Of a stretch of DNA of 64,000 nt, positions 13,001 to 24,595 are shown one piece after another (the stretch's first letter is position 1; each line of letters begins with the position of its first letter). The notes below the pieces were generated by a model. It had not been told where the DNA came from. It did no database searches and worked only from the letters and a program-made list of their open reading frames with translations. The position numbers and the translations under genes were made by a program. This DNA comes from Mya arenaria (lineage: Eukaryota > Mollusca > Bivalvia > Myida > Myidae), in the NCBI RefSeq assembly GCF_026914265.1, contig NC_069133.1, forward strand, positions 12,097,937 to 12,161,936. Direction: 5' to 3'.

Positions 13001-13310
13001 TAGTTGGAATATGTTTTATCAAAACATCAATATTGCTTTCGTGTCAATTTAAACTTCTCTGGTGAATTCAACAGTTTTGTTTTGTTTAAAAAATGTAGAA
13101 AATGAAAGAGGTTAAAATGTTTTGTGTTTTTGTGGATTACTAAATGAAATATTTTACGATGTGTTTATTTAAGAAAAAAGTTACTCTGGGCTTTGCCAAT
13201 CTGCACCACCGTCAATGTTGCTAAAACAGCGAGGAATATGGCTCGGTGAGTCTGAAAAAGAAAGTGTTATTCAATTTAAAATGTAGTCAGTATGCTACAA
13301 TTCTTACCAT
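10039..13310 (-). CDS. Four-exon gene for a small secreted Gly/Ser/Tyr-rich protein (unrecognised)
   Basis: Deduced from splice sites; no long open frame marks it. Exon 1 ends in an ATG at 13310-13308 followed by donor GTAAGA. Exon 2 is 13251-13185 (acceptor TTTCTTTTTCAG, donor GTAACT). Exon 3 is 12271-12091 (acceptor TATTCAACACAG, donor GTAAGG). Exon 4 is 10144-10039 (acceptor TTTTCATCTTGCAG, stop TAG). Intron phases 0, 1 and 2 match at every junction and give 118 residues. Residues 2-22 form a signal peptide (AIFLAVLATLTVV core, likely cut near GKA/Q). A Met/Gln-rich middle carries RR pairs (ARRSQWSRRFGPG), then a GGRGYVYN segment and a tail of SSYSYSSGAPSSGYMYTYG. I do not recognise it; a matrix, mucous or processed peptide are options. 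The weakest part is exon 1, because intron 1 would be only 56 bp. Intron 3 holds two foldback elements. Confidence 0.6.
10324..10809. repeat. Foldback MITE, copy P1
   Basis: A 486-bp near-perfect palindrome. The left arm begins CAGTGTGTGTATACCA and the right arm ends with its complement TGGTATACACACACTG. Inner matched blocks include CGACGTAGCATTTATGACG and AACACTTCGACAAACC. It is non-coding and lies in intron 3 of the secreted-protein gene. Confidence 0.85.
11109..11493. repeat. Foldback MITE, copy P2
   Basis: Same family as P1, 385 bp, with CAGTGTGTGTATACCACGTG at the left and a matching CACGTGGTGTACACATACTG at the right. Part of the left arm is missing. Same intron as P1. Confidence 0.8.
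12563..12905 (+). repeat. TTAA-type MITE, family D, copy D1
   Basis: About 345 bp, sharing blocks CTCTTACTCCCAAATAAGA, ACCGAGTTTAATTT and TTACCTTATRARATGA with eight other copies, all in plus orientation. Family ends are TTAAAGRTGCACTCTTACTC and GAGTGTCACTTTAA, meaning short inverted ends with TTAA flanks. The duplication edge lies 7 bp before this copy. Confidence 0.8.
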
Positions 13311-13449
13311 AATTATGGATTCAGGTCATACTTTTAATCGCTCATAATTATTGTACTCCGTCGCTCCCGTCCGTTGCAATGGTGCAAACCAGGGTATTAA
13401 GAATAACTGGCCAATCGAGAATCAAATCAGGTCCATAAGCATGTTGTTC

Positions 13450-13737
13450 TTAAAGGCCTAGTTTAAGGAATGTTTGGCATGATAATCCCCTGCTGTGCAT
13501 CTCCTGCTTATTGCACTGGTGTCACAGTAGTAGCCAATTTCCTGTGTATTCGTTTATTGGCCAAGGGCCATTTCTATTATTAAACCTCTAAAACTGCACA
13601 GCAGGATACTCAGATCAGAGATCTACTAAGACAATTAGGCAATTAGATTAAGATCAACACACAGAGGTTGTTTACTAAACACTTTTATTTCGGGGGGGGG
13701 GGGGGGCACTTATAGAAGGATTAAACTAGGCCTTTAA
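13450..13737. repeat. TTAA-flanked MITE with perfect 17-bp inverted ends
   Basis: Begins TTAAAGGCCTAGTTTAA and ends with its exact complement TTAAACTAGGCCTTTAA. A second inner inverted pair is CCTGCTGTGCA / TGCACAGCAGG. It contains a 15-G run near 13692-13706. The TTAA at each end fits a piggyBac-like target, by inference. Confidence 0.8.
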
Positions 13738-14667
13738 TAAACATCAGGGGGGCTACAGTTGTAATGGCCGTGTAATTATTGCAGCTTTAACACAGCTTGA
13801 TACCAACAGTCGTGTATAATAACTCAGATTTAATTTTACATGATGTTTGATTGATGAAAACCTCACGGAAGGCAGAAGAACATTAGCAGGGCTTTCATGG
13901 TGTTCCAGTTATTGAATCTTTAAAAACTAAATACGAGCAGACGTGTATAATTACTCAGATTTAACATTATGTTTGATTAATAAAAACGCCATGAAAGGCA
14001 TAACCACATTAGGAAAGGACAAAAACAATCTTTCAACAAAAATAAACGGCGTAGATGAGTATGTCATCGGAAAAAATGCTGGAACGCTTCGATCCGTCCG
14101 AACAACTCTCGTATAATGGTGATTGAATGACACAAAATGCACGATTACATTAAAGAGGAATAACAAAAGTTGTATGTGACGCTACACTTCAAATCATTCG
14201 CTTTTTCTCGAATATGGTTCAAAGGGTTTATTTTAAATTATACACATTATTGTTTGGCAACTTAAACTGTTTTGCAAATTACAAAACTTTTCAACTGTGA
14301 CGATTGGTCAGTTTTGCACGAGGAACTGGTACGATTTTCCCATTTTGCAAGAGGAAATGTAAGTGAGCGACAAATATTGAATTTCATCTTCATTATTTTA
14401 TTCTACGTGCAGTTAATTCAAACCGTGAATACAGAATGCAAATTTAAATCCAATACGTTTCGAATCGAGTGAAATTCCAAGATCGTGGTCGCGCAATTGA
14501 CATGTTGCAGGCCGGCCATACACTCAGACACGTATGCAAATGTGGTTTATTTATATTGTAATGTTTCAATCGCGAACTATGCAGTTTCAACACAGTCACT
14601 AAAATCGTATGAAAAAAGTGTGTATTTTGTGTAAAATATACTTTTCAATTGATGTTTTATTTTTTAG

Positions 14668-14859
14668 GTAGTTCGCCTCTTTGGCAGACATGTGTCCAAT
14701 ATAACGAGTCAAGTGCAGAATTGGCAAGTCACCGGCTCAGTTGACGACGAGCCCAGGCGGTCTCACGGTAGGGTGAATACGCCGGCACAAAATGCGCAGA
14801 TTATTGCGGATCATCTCAGGAATATTTTCAGTACGCATCAGATCCTTCAAGGACAATAA
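14668..14859 (+). pseudogene. Tc1-like transposase DNA-binding domain remnant (copy A)
   Basis: A 63-codon frame with the second helix-turn-helix and linker typical of Tc1-like transposases (RLFGRHVSNITSQVQNWQVT, then GSVDDEPRR, and IIADHLRNIFS). The N-terminal helices and the whole DDE catalytic domain are absent and the frame stops at TAA, so it cannot be an active transposase. An AG (TTTTTTAG) precedes the frame and could act as an acceptor. I saw no difference from the copy at 45659-45850. Confidence 0.65.
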
Positions 14860-17800
14860 ATGGAACGCAGGGTAGACCAGAAATAAACAAACAATCCTCA
14901 GGCGGCTCCGCAATCAGATAAATTAAAGCTAGGCGGCCATTCCGCTTTTGTGAATCTTTTAGATGTATTTGTTGAACAATTGAAAGTATTTGTTGACCAA
15001 TTGAAAATAAATTTCTATGAACTATGTATAATATGTTGCTTTAATAATTTTCCCAATACGGACGTTATTCGCTACCAAATAATCTAGTTATGTACTTCTG
15101 TGAAAAACTACAGAAACAAGCTCAGTAGCCAAATATTTAACCATAAACCCGGTTTAATGGCATTGGGCAAACGCCAATGACATAGAACACAAAAACAAAC
15201 AATCACAATAAAGAAACATGGAACAACAGCACATAACTCCACAAACAGCACACTGCACAAATACTATATAAAAAACTAGGTATGTTTATAAGGATTGTAA
15301 GATACTGCCTTGGAACGGTCAGTCAAATTCAAATTTACTGGGGGTTTAAACCAGTTTACACACATAAACCTCACTCTTTTCCCAACAATCCTGAATAAAG
15401 AACAAAAAACGTAAACCTTATCAAAGTATGCATTAACTTGAGGAAACTTTATAATTAAACAAATAGTAATAATAAACAAATAGGTAACCCCCATGTACTT
15501 CAATGATTAGAGATCCCAACTCTGTCTGCAGACGAAGGAATACAATGCAGAGAACATAATACAAAAACTTTTCAAATATACGATGCAGTCATTGTTTGAA
15601 ACTATGAGCATCATACATAAAAGGTTAAAAACTGTGTGATCAAAGAGTTTCATAATAAAAAGCATCATTGTACTAAAACTGGGAACAAATAAAGAAAACA
15701 TTATTAAAAATAAAAGCGACATATATTAGCTAATCTTTTCTTCATCTATGTAAAATATTTGAAGAAAATGACGTCAAATGCTGCAACATTCCGAGCCAGC
15801 AAAAGAGGGTTTTAAAGATAACATGAATCTGCAAAATGTTCATAAAATCAAAGGACTGAAAGCTTAGTTATGTAAGGATGCTACATTCAACCATATAAGT
15901 ATATTTTGATTCAGGAATTCATCTTCAAAAACTAGACGGCAAGTACTCTTTAAAATATTGCCTTTATATCCACGGTTTAAATAAAATCCAAGCAATTCAT
16001 TGAGTCTATCTGCCCAACTGCCTTCTGGAAACATTTTTATTTTAAGAAATATTTCTTTAAAACCTCACCATAAAAATCGGGATGAGCAATACTATTAGCA
16101 ATCAGCCATTTAAGTCATCTATATGCAATTGTACTTTAATATAATATAATAATGACCATTAAGAAATTTTGAGAAAGTTTTCCTTAATTTATAATATCTG
16201 AAACTCTGTTTTAGAAGTTTTTCCGTCTTAATTTCTGACATATTTATATATTTTAGCTTATCTTATCAATTTCGCAATAAAACATCATGTGATGGTGAAC
16301 TAGGAACATCTCCATCTAAAGAAGGGTAATTAATCATTTAAAATTAAAATCATCACGTTTAGCATAAAGATTGATACTCAATATATATATATATATATCT
16401 TCCTTTACTTATACCGAACTATATAACTATCGGGTGGCTTTAAATTTATTTCAAAGCTGTTGTACATAAATATTTCACTTATTTAAGAATTCTGTGGTTA
16501 TAATAATTTTACATTTTAGCGCGATGTGAAAACATACTTGTAGAATACATCGGTAGGGTTATGAGACGTGGCCTTTGCGTCTTTATGGATTGATGTGTAA
16601 ACTATGTTGTAAGCGAACCGTTTTGGTGTCCTTGAATAGGTGATATAAAATTGTATTATGATAAACCAAATATAAATATGCACCTATATTGCCGCGTCTT
16701 TGATGTCTTGCATCGAAATTCATATTTTTTTCTAAAATGGAATTAAAGTACTGACCTAGTTATGTTTTGGAATTCATTGCAACTCGGCTATTCTATTTCC
16801 GGCAGGCTTTAAATATCAGATTCTAGTTTCGCGGATATAACCGATAGTGAAATACGATGTTCATGCTATATCGAAACGGACCTCCATTTTTGCTAGAGGG
16901 GTATGCAAAAGGGTAAAGGGTATCTTTCTACCATGAATTACTGAAAACTACGATATTTAAAGAAATCCTTTGCAATCTCTGGTACAAAAGTTCAAATTTA
17001 ATCTCTTTATTATGTTTCTGTTTGGTTTGATTAATCATACAGCTCCGATTAAGATATCTATCAATCGAAACGTTGTATTTGGGAGTATACCTGAGCATGC
17101 ATTTGATATACACATTTAATTTGTCGAAATCTAAATTAAAACTCATCTTAAAACAGTTTTCCCGAGACCCGACAAGTTACATAAATTGTGTTAATAACAA
17201 CCACAACTTTAAATGTTATACACATTCCTAAACTGACTACATAACAACAGTTATGTAACGTGTTATTAAATAATGGATAAAGAAAACGAGTAAAATAATG
17301 AAAGAACAATTTAAAAATGTTTTCAACAAATATGTAATTTAAATTTTAAAATACAACCTTACCATGCTGAGATTCTTTACTCCTTTACTCCGTTAACGTT
17401 TGTATCTACGTGAAAAATGATGTTGTTGTTGAAGCGTAATTAGTAAATACGTTGACATTCAAAACGTTATATAAACCAAACCGCATTGGGAATTTCATCG
17501 ATCAAAATTAGTCATATGACAGCCGTGAACGTTTTGCAAATAAACGAAACATTTTAGTTGTTTGTTGTTGAACAGACAAAAGCTTTGCATGATATACCAT
17601 AATGCCTTTATTGAAACACATCTATTTAAATTTGAAAACGATAAAAAAAATGAAAACATGAAATAGTCGTCTAAACTAGGTGCTGTTTTTTATTTCTTTT
17701 TATGTTGACTTTTTTTTAATGAACACGTGCATGACTGTTTTGTGATATTAAGGCTAACCTACAGTTTTCATTCATTTCAATAGTTTTGCTATTTTCATGA

Positions 17801-17940
17801 AGCATTGGAATTTAGTTTCAGTACTGTACAGTTTCTTGTCATCAGTATTGTTTGTGTAATGTCTTACACTGCCATCCATCCATCAGCAGTGTTGGCTAAT
17901 GCGGAAAATTCCGGACTTGACAATATTTTGTTACTTATAG
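14860..17940. other. Long AT-rich stretch without recognised genes (copy A)
   Basis: Non-coding as far as can be seen. It holds a short (AT)n run at 16381-16398 that is about three times longer in copy B. The counterpart is 45851-48895. Frames here are short and differ between the copies. Confidence 0.5.
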
Positions 17941-17941
17941 A

Positions 17942-18170
17942 CAACGTGTGCAGACCTTAGCCTCTGAGAAGCGATTGCGCTAACCACTGTGCTTTACGGA
18001 AAACCAAATTCACCTAAAAAGCGCCGCAGTTTCGATTACCGGCATTGGTGCAAGTGAGTTTGGATTGCGGTATCCAAACCTGGTTTCCTCCGGGTAATTA
18101 TGTTTCCCCCACCAAAAAGACCACACTCTCGCTTAAAATCGTGCCAACGAGAGTGATTAAAATAATATTT
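17942..18170 (+). repeat. SINE with a conserved mollusc-type central domain (copy A)
   Basis: Contains GCGCTAACCACTGTGC (a tRNA-like box read in reverse), then GGTGCAAGTGAGTTTGGATT, TTTCCTCCGGGTAATTA, GACCACACTC and ATCGTGCCAACGAGAGTGAT. The later blocks resemble the central domain shared by many molluscan tRNA-derived SINEs. Family assignment is from memory of such elements, not a search. Confidence 0.55.
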
Positions 18171-18649
18171 TAATATCGTTGTAAAACGGTTAAGTTTAAC
18201 CAATAGCTACTGGGGAATGCAATTATCAGCAGACATTGAAGGAGGTGAACAATATACAACAATGGTACTTAGTTGCGGAGATGATGCTTAACTCTGACTC
18301 TTGATATACTTGACGCGGGTTTCCTCTCCAACACAGTTATAATGAATGAATGGAACATTTGTTGTTATAGTGAACTTAACTAACTTTATCATTCCCACGG
18401 AGGAAATCATACTAGGAACGATATTTTTCAGATATATGGCCGTATTCATATGTATTATTCAAACAAATGAAACTCCTTATATAATCATTACCACTAATAC
18501 AGGCAATCACCAATGTTATTATGATGTAAAATTTGTGTATCTTATCATAAATAGTTTGTTCAAACATAACATACATGTTTAGTACTTCAAATATTGATTA
18601 GGCAAGCTTGATGTAACCACGTGGTACAAATGATACGGACCATCATAAA

Positions 18650-18655
18650 TATAAA
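18650..18655 (+). promoter_or_regulatory. TATA box of DM9 lectin A
   Basis: TATAAA, preserved in copy B at 50731. A start about 30 bases downstream would give a short non-coding first exon ending at 18735 before donor GTTTGT. The exon continues at 18875 after acceptor CTGTTTTTGCAG, one base before the ATG. Confidence 0.5.
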
Positions 18656-18875
18656 CTCAAACGGAGAGGTAACATCAATATAGCCGATTACTTGTTTACG
18701 GGTGTTTAAGCAGTTGAATTTCATCCTTCAGAAAGGTTTGTGATTAACATGCTATTCTTTGTTCTTTATTCGATTGCACTTATTTTTCAAAGCAATGCTT
18801 TTTTTAGAATAAGTTTATATTAATACCAAAGACTGACAATATTTATAATTAACCGACCATGTCTGTTTTTGCAGA

Positions 18876-19310
18876 ATGGCTGTTTGGCAATCTACGTCTG
18901 GCGGGAATATACCCGCGAACGCCGTGCGGGCCGGATTCGAGGAGAACGGGCAACCGCTGTTTATTGCCCTGGCTGTTATGGAAGACGGACAAAAGACGCC
19001 CGGCAAGACGGGTGCCAATCTTCCAGGCGCCCACATCCCATGGGGCGGGAAGGAGGTGATTGTCGAAAACTACGAAATTCTCGTCCAACCACCAGACTCG
19101 ATCGGACATTACGAATGGAGAAAGTGTTCCGGTGGTGAAGTGCCCGATGGCGCGTTTGCAACGGAAGCAGGATTGTACGTTGGCCGGTGCGCCCACGAAG
19201 GTGGCCTGGTACCCTGTAAGGTTTACACGCCTCACGGCTGCGCCTACATTCCTTACGGCGGAGAGGAACGGAACTGCCCAGACTATGAGGTTTTCTGTCG
19301 CGTAAAGTAG
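18876..19310 (+). CDS. DM9-domain lectin A (two DM9 repeats, cytosolic)
   Basis: 144 residues without signal peptide or membrane segment, the usual size of bivalve two-repeat DM9 proteins. Oyster members of this family bind mannose and act as pattern-recognition lectins; binding here is inferred. Repeat 1 (about 10-70) has GGNIPANAVRAG, PGKTG, HIPWGGKE and YEILV. Repeat 2 (about 85-142) has GGEVPDGA, LYVGRCAHEGG, AYIPYGGEE and YEVFCRV. Six Cys lie in or next to repeat 2 (84, 105, 114, 122, 134, 141). The ATG sits one base after a strong splice acceptor, so the coding sequence is one exon behind a 5' UTR intron. An ATTAAA signal is at 19327. Compared with lectin B there are 16 base and 7 residue differences. 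The notable one is Leu32 where B and the 26-kb paralog have Arg. Confidence 0.93.
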   Translation: MAVWQSTSGGNIPANAVRAGFEENGQPLFIALAVMEDGQKTPGKTGANLPGAHIPWGGKEVIVENYEILVQPPDSIGHYEWRKCSGGEVPDGAFATEAGLYVGRCAHEGGLVPCKVYTPHGCAYIPYGGEERNCPDYEVFCRVK

Positions 19311-21027
19311 TTTCTTTGTGTATCATATTAAACTCAGTGTGTATGTGTTGTAACTTTAATCATGGGCTTGACATATATACAGTGCTAAAGAATAGCGAAA
19401 GAATTTCTTTGCATTATTTTATCGACAGTTGTAATTTGATGAATAATAACATATTCAAAATAATATCTGCCTTGTGAAAGAAAAAACAAGCGTTCGCTTA
19501 TCCAATCACCATTGAAATGGATTGTTCTGTCTTGATTAAAGCTATTTTAAAACAAAATCAATGTTTATTTAAATATTTTGTCATTAATAACCGCGCTTGA
19601 GTTAGTATCTACATTATGATGTATCAGTGGCGATGACAAAAACTGTGTTTTATCTCTTGGACGACTGGCGATTGGCTGACCTTTTGTGATTATGTGATTT
19701 ATCTCGTGAATGATAACTTTAGATTGCACTTAGATGTTTAAACTTCAAAGTTATGGCCATGAGAAAATTCATGTTTTCATATTACACTTAGGTACGACCA
19801 AATAACCGTAAATTCCTTTTCAATGTACCATAATGCAAACATGTTAAAATAAACAGAATGCCTTTGATACTTTAAACATTTGCAAATGTATTAGCATATC
19901 ACAAACAGATAAATTGTTATTACAATGTCAAACGTATGTGATTAAGGCGAGGCTGTCGAATCAAAATTTAGAGCAAGCATGGAAATTAAAATGTCATCAA
20001 AACTGTACCGTCTTCGTCTCGTCTTCGATTCTTATTCTTTCTTTGGTATTCTGAAATGACCATGTCCTGATTTATATTTGATGCTTAATAGAGACGTTCA
20101 ACTTCCTTCGCGATGATTTGATGAAATACTATTTCTTACTCGCTTGTTATCAACAAAGGTCGTCATTTTTTAAATTCGGCAAATTAAGGTTCGACAAAGT
20201 GTTCAACTACAATGATAAGACAATAAAATTCATGGCAAAACTTGTTTCCACAATTTTATTTAGCAAAATAATATGCATCTAATAAAACCTCCAAAGTTAT
20301 GTATATCATTGTGCAGAGGCTCGCTCGTATTTTTTATTTTCTAATTTTGTTCTATTTCATTTTGATTTTATGGGGCAGATGAAGTTTTTCTCTTTATAGA
20401 TGCACAGAAGAAACGTATTAATTGTCTATAGATGCATTATTATGTGTTAATCTTTTGAATTTAATGATAAAAACGTATTTGATTTGAAATTTAAAAAAAA
20501 ATTATCAGCGATACTTGGACGACGTTTCAAACTGGAAAGGTTGTGGTCACGTAGCTATTATCTGTACACAAATCATATGGGTTTTTTGTATCAAATGAGT
20601 TAAACATAATAATGCATCAAAATTAATACCTTTCATTTTGTGGATATGTCAAATGTAATCTATATTTTTTCCTCTGACATTAAAATCATACCTGGACTTT
20701 TTGCTAAAACAGGTTTTAACTTGATGGAAAACAGAATGATTAATTGTATGTAAGTTTGATGAAAAAGAAGAAGGCTTGCGTCATCCTTTTTCTGCATTAA
20801 AGTATATGCCATTTATACATATGATATGCATGATAGTATTAGATGTCGCCAATGATCAATCAGATTTGCATTTCCTTTTAATATGGGTTGAATAATTCGA
20901 TTGAATCCAAACGAGCGAAGTTGTAAAGAATGCTAATTTATTCAACAAGAAATACTCTGACGAAAAAACCCGTCAGATTGCCATAATATAGAGCCATTCG
21001 CGTAAACCACGCAGAAAGTAATCAAAG
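19311..21027. other. Intergenic stretch downstream of DM9 lectin A
   Basis: Includes the short 3' UTR of the lectin, then AT-rich sequence with no recognised gene. The counterpart in copy B is 51395-53135, with about 3% differences plus small indels by eye. Confidence 0.5.
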
Positions 21028-21195
21028 ATGCACTCTTACTACTAAATAATTTACCACAAATACCACAAATAACACAATTATTTTAATTTACCAAAAAGGA
21101 TGAATAGAAGTCGAAGGATACCATCTTTAATTTGAAAGAAAGGTGCAGAAAACACGGTATTTCTACCTTATGAGATGAGTAAATCTTTATATAAT
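21028..21195 (+). repeat. Family D MITE, truncated copy D2
   Basis: Left half only: AAAGATGCACTCTTACTACT through ATTTCTACCTTATGAGATGA. The right terminus is missing. Shared with copy B at 53136-53262, which has a further internal deletion. Confidence 0.65.
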
Positions 21196-21779
21196 ATATG
21201 ACTCTTTTGCAAAAAATGCATCGCCTTATATAGTGGTTGTTGGTGCTGGCGTTGCTGGCAGTCAATCAGGATTGGTATATTCACCAGCTACGCTGGCTGA
21301 GTAATGTAGCTCTATACAAAGCAGCATTAACCGGGGGGGGGGGGGGGGCGTAATTTTCGTTTCATGCAAACATCAAGTGAGAAAAATGTTTCATGGCAAA
21401 CAAAATGGGGGATTTAGAATGAAAAGTACCGATTCTGGTACCAACTTTTGCCTGGTAAGTGGACCTTTTCTTTCAATTTTGAAAAATGTATGCGTCCAGT
21501 ATGTGGCGAAAAACATATTCTTCGATCGAATTCTTAGTTTGGTATCATAACTTTAAAGATAAAAAAGTTGTTGTACACATTGTGGCTTAGGAGGCAATGT
21601 TTACAAATAAACGTGTTGATTTAATCCACAATTTTTCGTATTTTCTCGGCAAATATGGCATACCTGTGCATGTTTTAACTGTTCATGTATATATTCCTAT
21701 TTTCCAAACGTCATGGTTATAACTCGACTGTACATGTTTCCAATCCGATTTTTTGTACCTTAACCCCCCAGTATGTTTA

Positions 21780-21837
21780 TTGCAAGCACATTATCCACTA
21801 TTTGTTGAAACGCAAACAAAGTTCTGCACAATTGTTT
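21780..21837. other. Unoccupied LINE site (58 bp lost in copy B)
   Basis: Copy A runs continuously from GTATGTTTA through about 58 bases to TTAGCCTTGAGAGG. In copy B the 5.8-kb LINE replaces exactly this segment, so A shows the likely state before insertion. Confidence 0.75.
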
Positions 21838-22234
21838 AGCCTTGAGAGGATACATTTTTAGTTCTGGGAATCGCTAATAATCACGAGTCTTTCGGTTTGG
21901 TATGTGATGTGTATCATAATTTGAAGTCAACGACTTTTTCATTTCAGGAACGGACTTGAACTTCACCATGGCCCGTTTGATATGTTATATGAAAAGAGTA
22001 AAATCACAGAAACGAAACATGAACTTCTTTCTTGGCTTCTCATGTTTGCCTGTTACAAAATAGTATTACCTGAAACACTTAACATGTAATTCTATTTATG
22101 TTATATAAATACCACACGTTGACATAGTAAAAGCTAAGTTGAGCGTAAAGGGCCGCATGCATGACTGAGACCATGCAGTCTTTTGGGCACGTAGATATAT
22201 TACTTGGGCATTTTACCTTTAAAGCGGTATACGA

Positions 22235-22620
22235 CCTGATCCTGATAGCTCAGTGACAGAGTATTGAAGGTCCCCATTCGGAACTCCTCGGCCATTTTCC
22301 GTCAAAAGCAACCTCGGATGTATATGGACGGTTTACAATGTCGGATATCTGTACACTTTAACAACGCTGCAAGTAGATCGCGTAATAATTTAACTTTACC
22401 AGTAAAACTTCTTGAATTTACTCTTGGGATTCTTAATTATTTAGGCTATTTTACACTTCACTGGCAATCAATTTAAACTTAGTAATACAAAATACACGTT
22501 CAAACACTAATATTAATAAATACTATTATTTAAAATTTTACGGACTACTTCTACTGCTGTACCGGCATACATCCGATGTTGTTTTCGATGGAAAATGGTC
22601 GAGGAGTTCCGATTGGATGG
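22235..22620. repeat. Inverted pair of a tRNA-like repeat (copy A)
   Basis: GATAGCTCAGTGACAGAGTA at 22245 resembles a tRNA A box. It is followed by a roughly 50-bp block (CATTCGGAACTCCTCGG, then CATTTTCCGTC and CATCC) that returns inverted at 22565-22616 (AAAATGGTCGAGGAGTTCCG). Probably two SINE-derived pieces in opposite orientation. Present in copy B at 60023-60405. Confidence 0.5.
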
Positions 22621-23967
22621 GTGCCAGGAACAAACCAGGACCGCGTAATACCGAAATACGTTAAAATTGTTAATCAGTAGCTCTGTAACCAGGTTCATCG
22701 CATAATATAGTAAGGCATGTGAAACTTTGAGTATTCGATACCGCTAAGACCCGAAAATGTCAGTGCGTTACACAGGGCTTGTTAAAGAACTCTTTTCGAA
22801 AAGAGCAAATGGTTTTCCAAGGGCGGCTACAGGCTATGACGTAAGAAGGGGCGTAACAAAGGAGGGTGACCTTTTGGCTTGCGCCCTGAAAATTTCACCT
22901 ACTTCTTTATCATGTCATAACGGCAGATTAAAGCCATAATGCAGCCAACGGGTATGGGCAATCCATCATAAAACTCTAATAGTTTAAACATATGTTTTTC
23001 AACATAAATATCATATACTGCAACAGTGTATGTCATTAAATACATTATATATTGAATCGGATTAAAACGAAAGCAGAGCTTATTATGTTTCTCTCCGGAT
23101 ATATTTACTGACACTAATAAGCAGTACAATGAACACATTGGAAGATGATTTATGTATGAGCAAGTAATATGTTAACAATATTTATTGATGAAAATATTTT
23201 AATGCTAGGTATCATATTCAGACTGAGAGATTGGTCGATCATTTTTTGAAAAGATATAAAAGGTTGTCAAGGGAGATAAACAGGAGATACAGGAGGGAGA
23301 AAGGAAAGCTGGGTACACAACAAAGGGAGATGGGGACACTTCAGATATTCTGAAGCGTTTCGCAATCTTGATGAAATTCTGAACAATGGTAAAGATTCTG
23401 CAGTAGATCTCGTGGTCGAAGACTGTAAAACTCGTATTAACACAAGTATACCACATGATTATAAACATTAAACCCAATTTGATATATTTTAACATAATAT
23501 TACTCATTGAATACACTTATATTATGCTTGGGTAAGTCACCACTTTATAATTTAATAGATATCGCCATGGGTAATGATTTTTAGAAACAGCTCGAATGCT
23601 TGAGTTCATCACAACCTTCGAGCAAGACTTAGGGAGACAACATAACTTGAACATTTCAGCAAGTCTCTTGTTTTCAGGATTTTACAAAGGTAAGAACATT
23701 TGAAGCGTTTTAATTTTGTTTCTTATTATGTATTTGTATTATTTTTAAGTAATTCAATATCAATGTTACTATGCATATATCTAAGATTATTTCGATAATA
23801 AGTATAACATTTATAACTTTCTCGTCGACATGTAGATATATTTATTGTATCTAGAACGGTTATAAGAATATAAAAACACACACGAATAATCAACAATTAC
23901 GTATCAAATGGAACACTCGAGACATTTTGGACGGTGTATGATCGCGAGCTCAATAACTTAACAATCT
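22621..23967. other. Intergenic stretch, no recognised gene (copy A)
   Basis: A 60-codon plus frame starting with ATG at 22757 is kept in both copies (60542 in B) with two or three replacements. It resembles nothing known to me and has no splice or promoter support. Confidence 0.35.
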
Positions 23968-24324
23968 TTAAAGATGCACTCTTACTCCCAAATAAGACTT
24001 ACCACAATTAATAATATTGTTTTAAAATGGACGAATAGATGTTGAAAACAATATTTCTTATGAAGGATGCCAATTTCAAATAAAGGAGCATAAAACACGA
24101 TATTTCTACCTTATGAGACGAGAGTAGACCACAGTAAATCTTTTAGCATTCACCAATCATTTAATATTGTTCGCGCTTTCTGCTTTTAAATACACGGTTA
24201 TAAACTTGTTATCAGTAATTAATATTTTCCATAAATGCATTATTTAGTTAAAAGTTGAAGGTGTGTCACTCAAAATGTATGTGTTTTATATATGTATTGA
24301 TTTAGAATAAGAGTGTCACTTAAA
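23968..24324 (+). repeat. Family D MITE, copy D3
   Basis: Full-length: begins TTTAAAGATGCACTCTTACT and ends AAGAGTGTCACTTAAA. Lies about 270 bp inside the right edge of the segmental duplication. Counterpart in copy B at 61749. Confidence 0.8.
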
Positions 24325-24595
24325 ATACACTTTAAATAATTTGAAATTCACAGAACAATTATACAACGCTATAAACATGTCGTTACAGTCAACTTAATCG
24401 AGGTGCGTGTGTACTCGTGTGTTGCATTGGTTAAATCCGAAAATGGTTATGTTTATAGAAGTCTTTCTGTTTATGTGTAAAAAAAATAATGAAATTAATT
24501 GAAAGAGACATCATGCATAACGGATAACATCAACGCCATTAACTACTTTACGCTATAGCATCATTAAATTGCTGTTATCATACTGCATACAATGT

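Larger units (their letters stand above)
12556..24595 (+). repeat. Segmental duplication, copy A (12.0 kb)
   Basis: Collinear and in the same orientation as 43080-62375. Homology starts at TTCGGAGATTT and stops after GCATACAATGT. It includes the DM9 lectin gene, the Tc1-like remnant, the SINE and several MITEs. Copy A lacks three segments present in copy B: the 5.8-kb LINE, a 469-bp insertion and about 1.1 kb with a TM-gene fragment. Divergence looks near 1% at both ends and several percent plus indels in the middle (16-21 kb). Confidence 0.93.

Noticed and set aside
15000-17200. Several 70-codon hydrophobic minus-strand frames repeated in both duplication copies
   Set aside because: AT-driven frames full of Phe, Ile and Leu; changed or cut by indels between the copies.
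18849-19326. Long minus-strand and alternate-frame ORFs over the DM9 gene
   Set aside because: Shadows of the real plus-strand lectin gene; the same shadows occur at 26047 and 50933.
22235-22310. Candidate tRNA gene (GATAGCTCAGTGACAGAGTA)
   Set aside because: Only the A-box region resembles a tRNA; no cloverleaf or acceptor stem could be built, and a partner block is inverted nearby. Read as SINE-derived.
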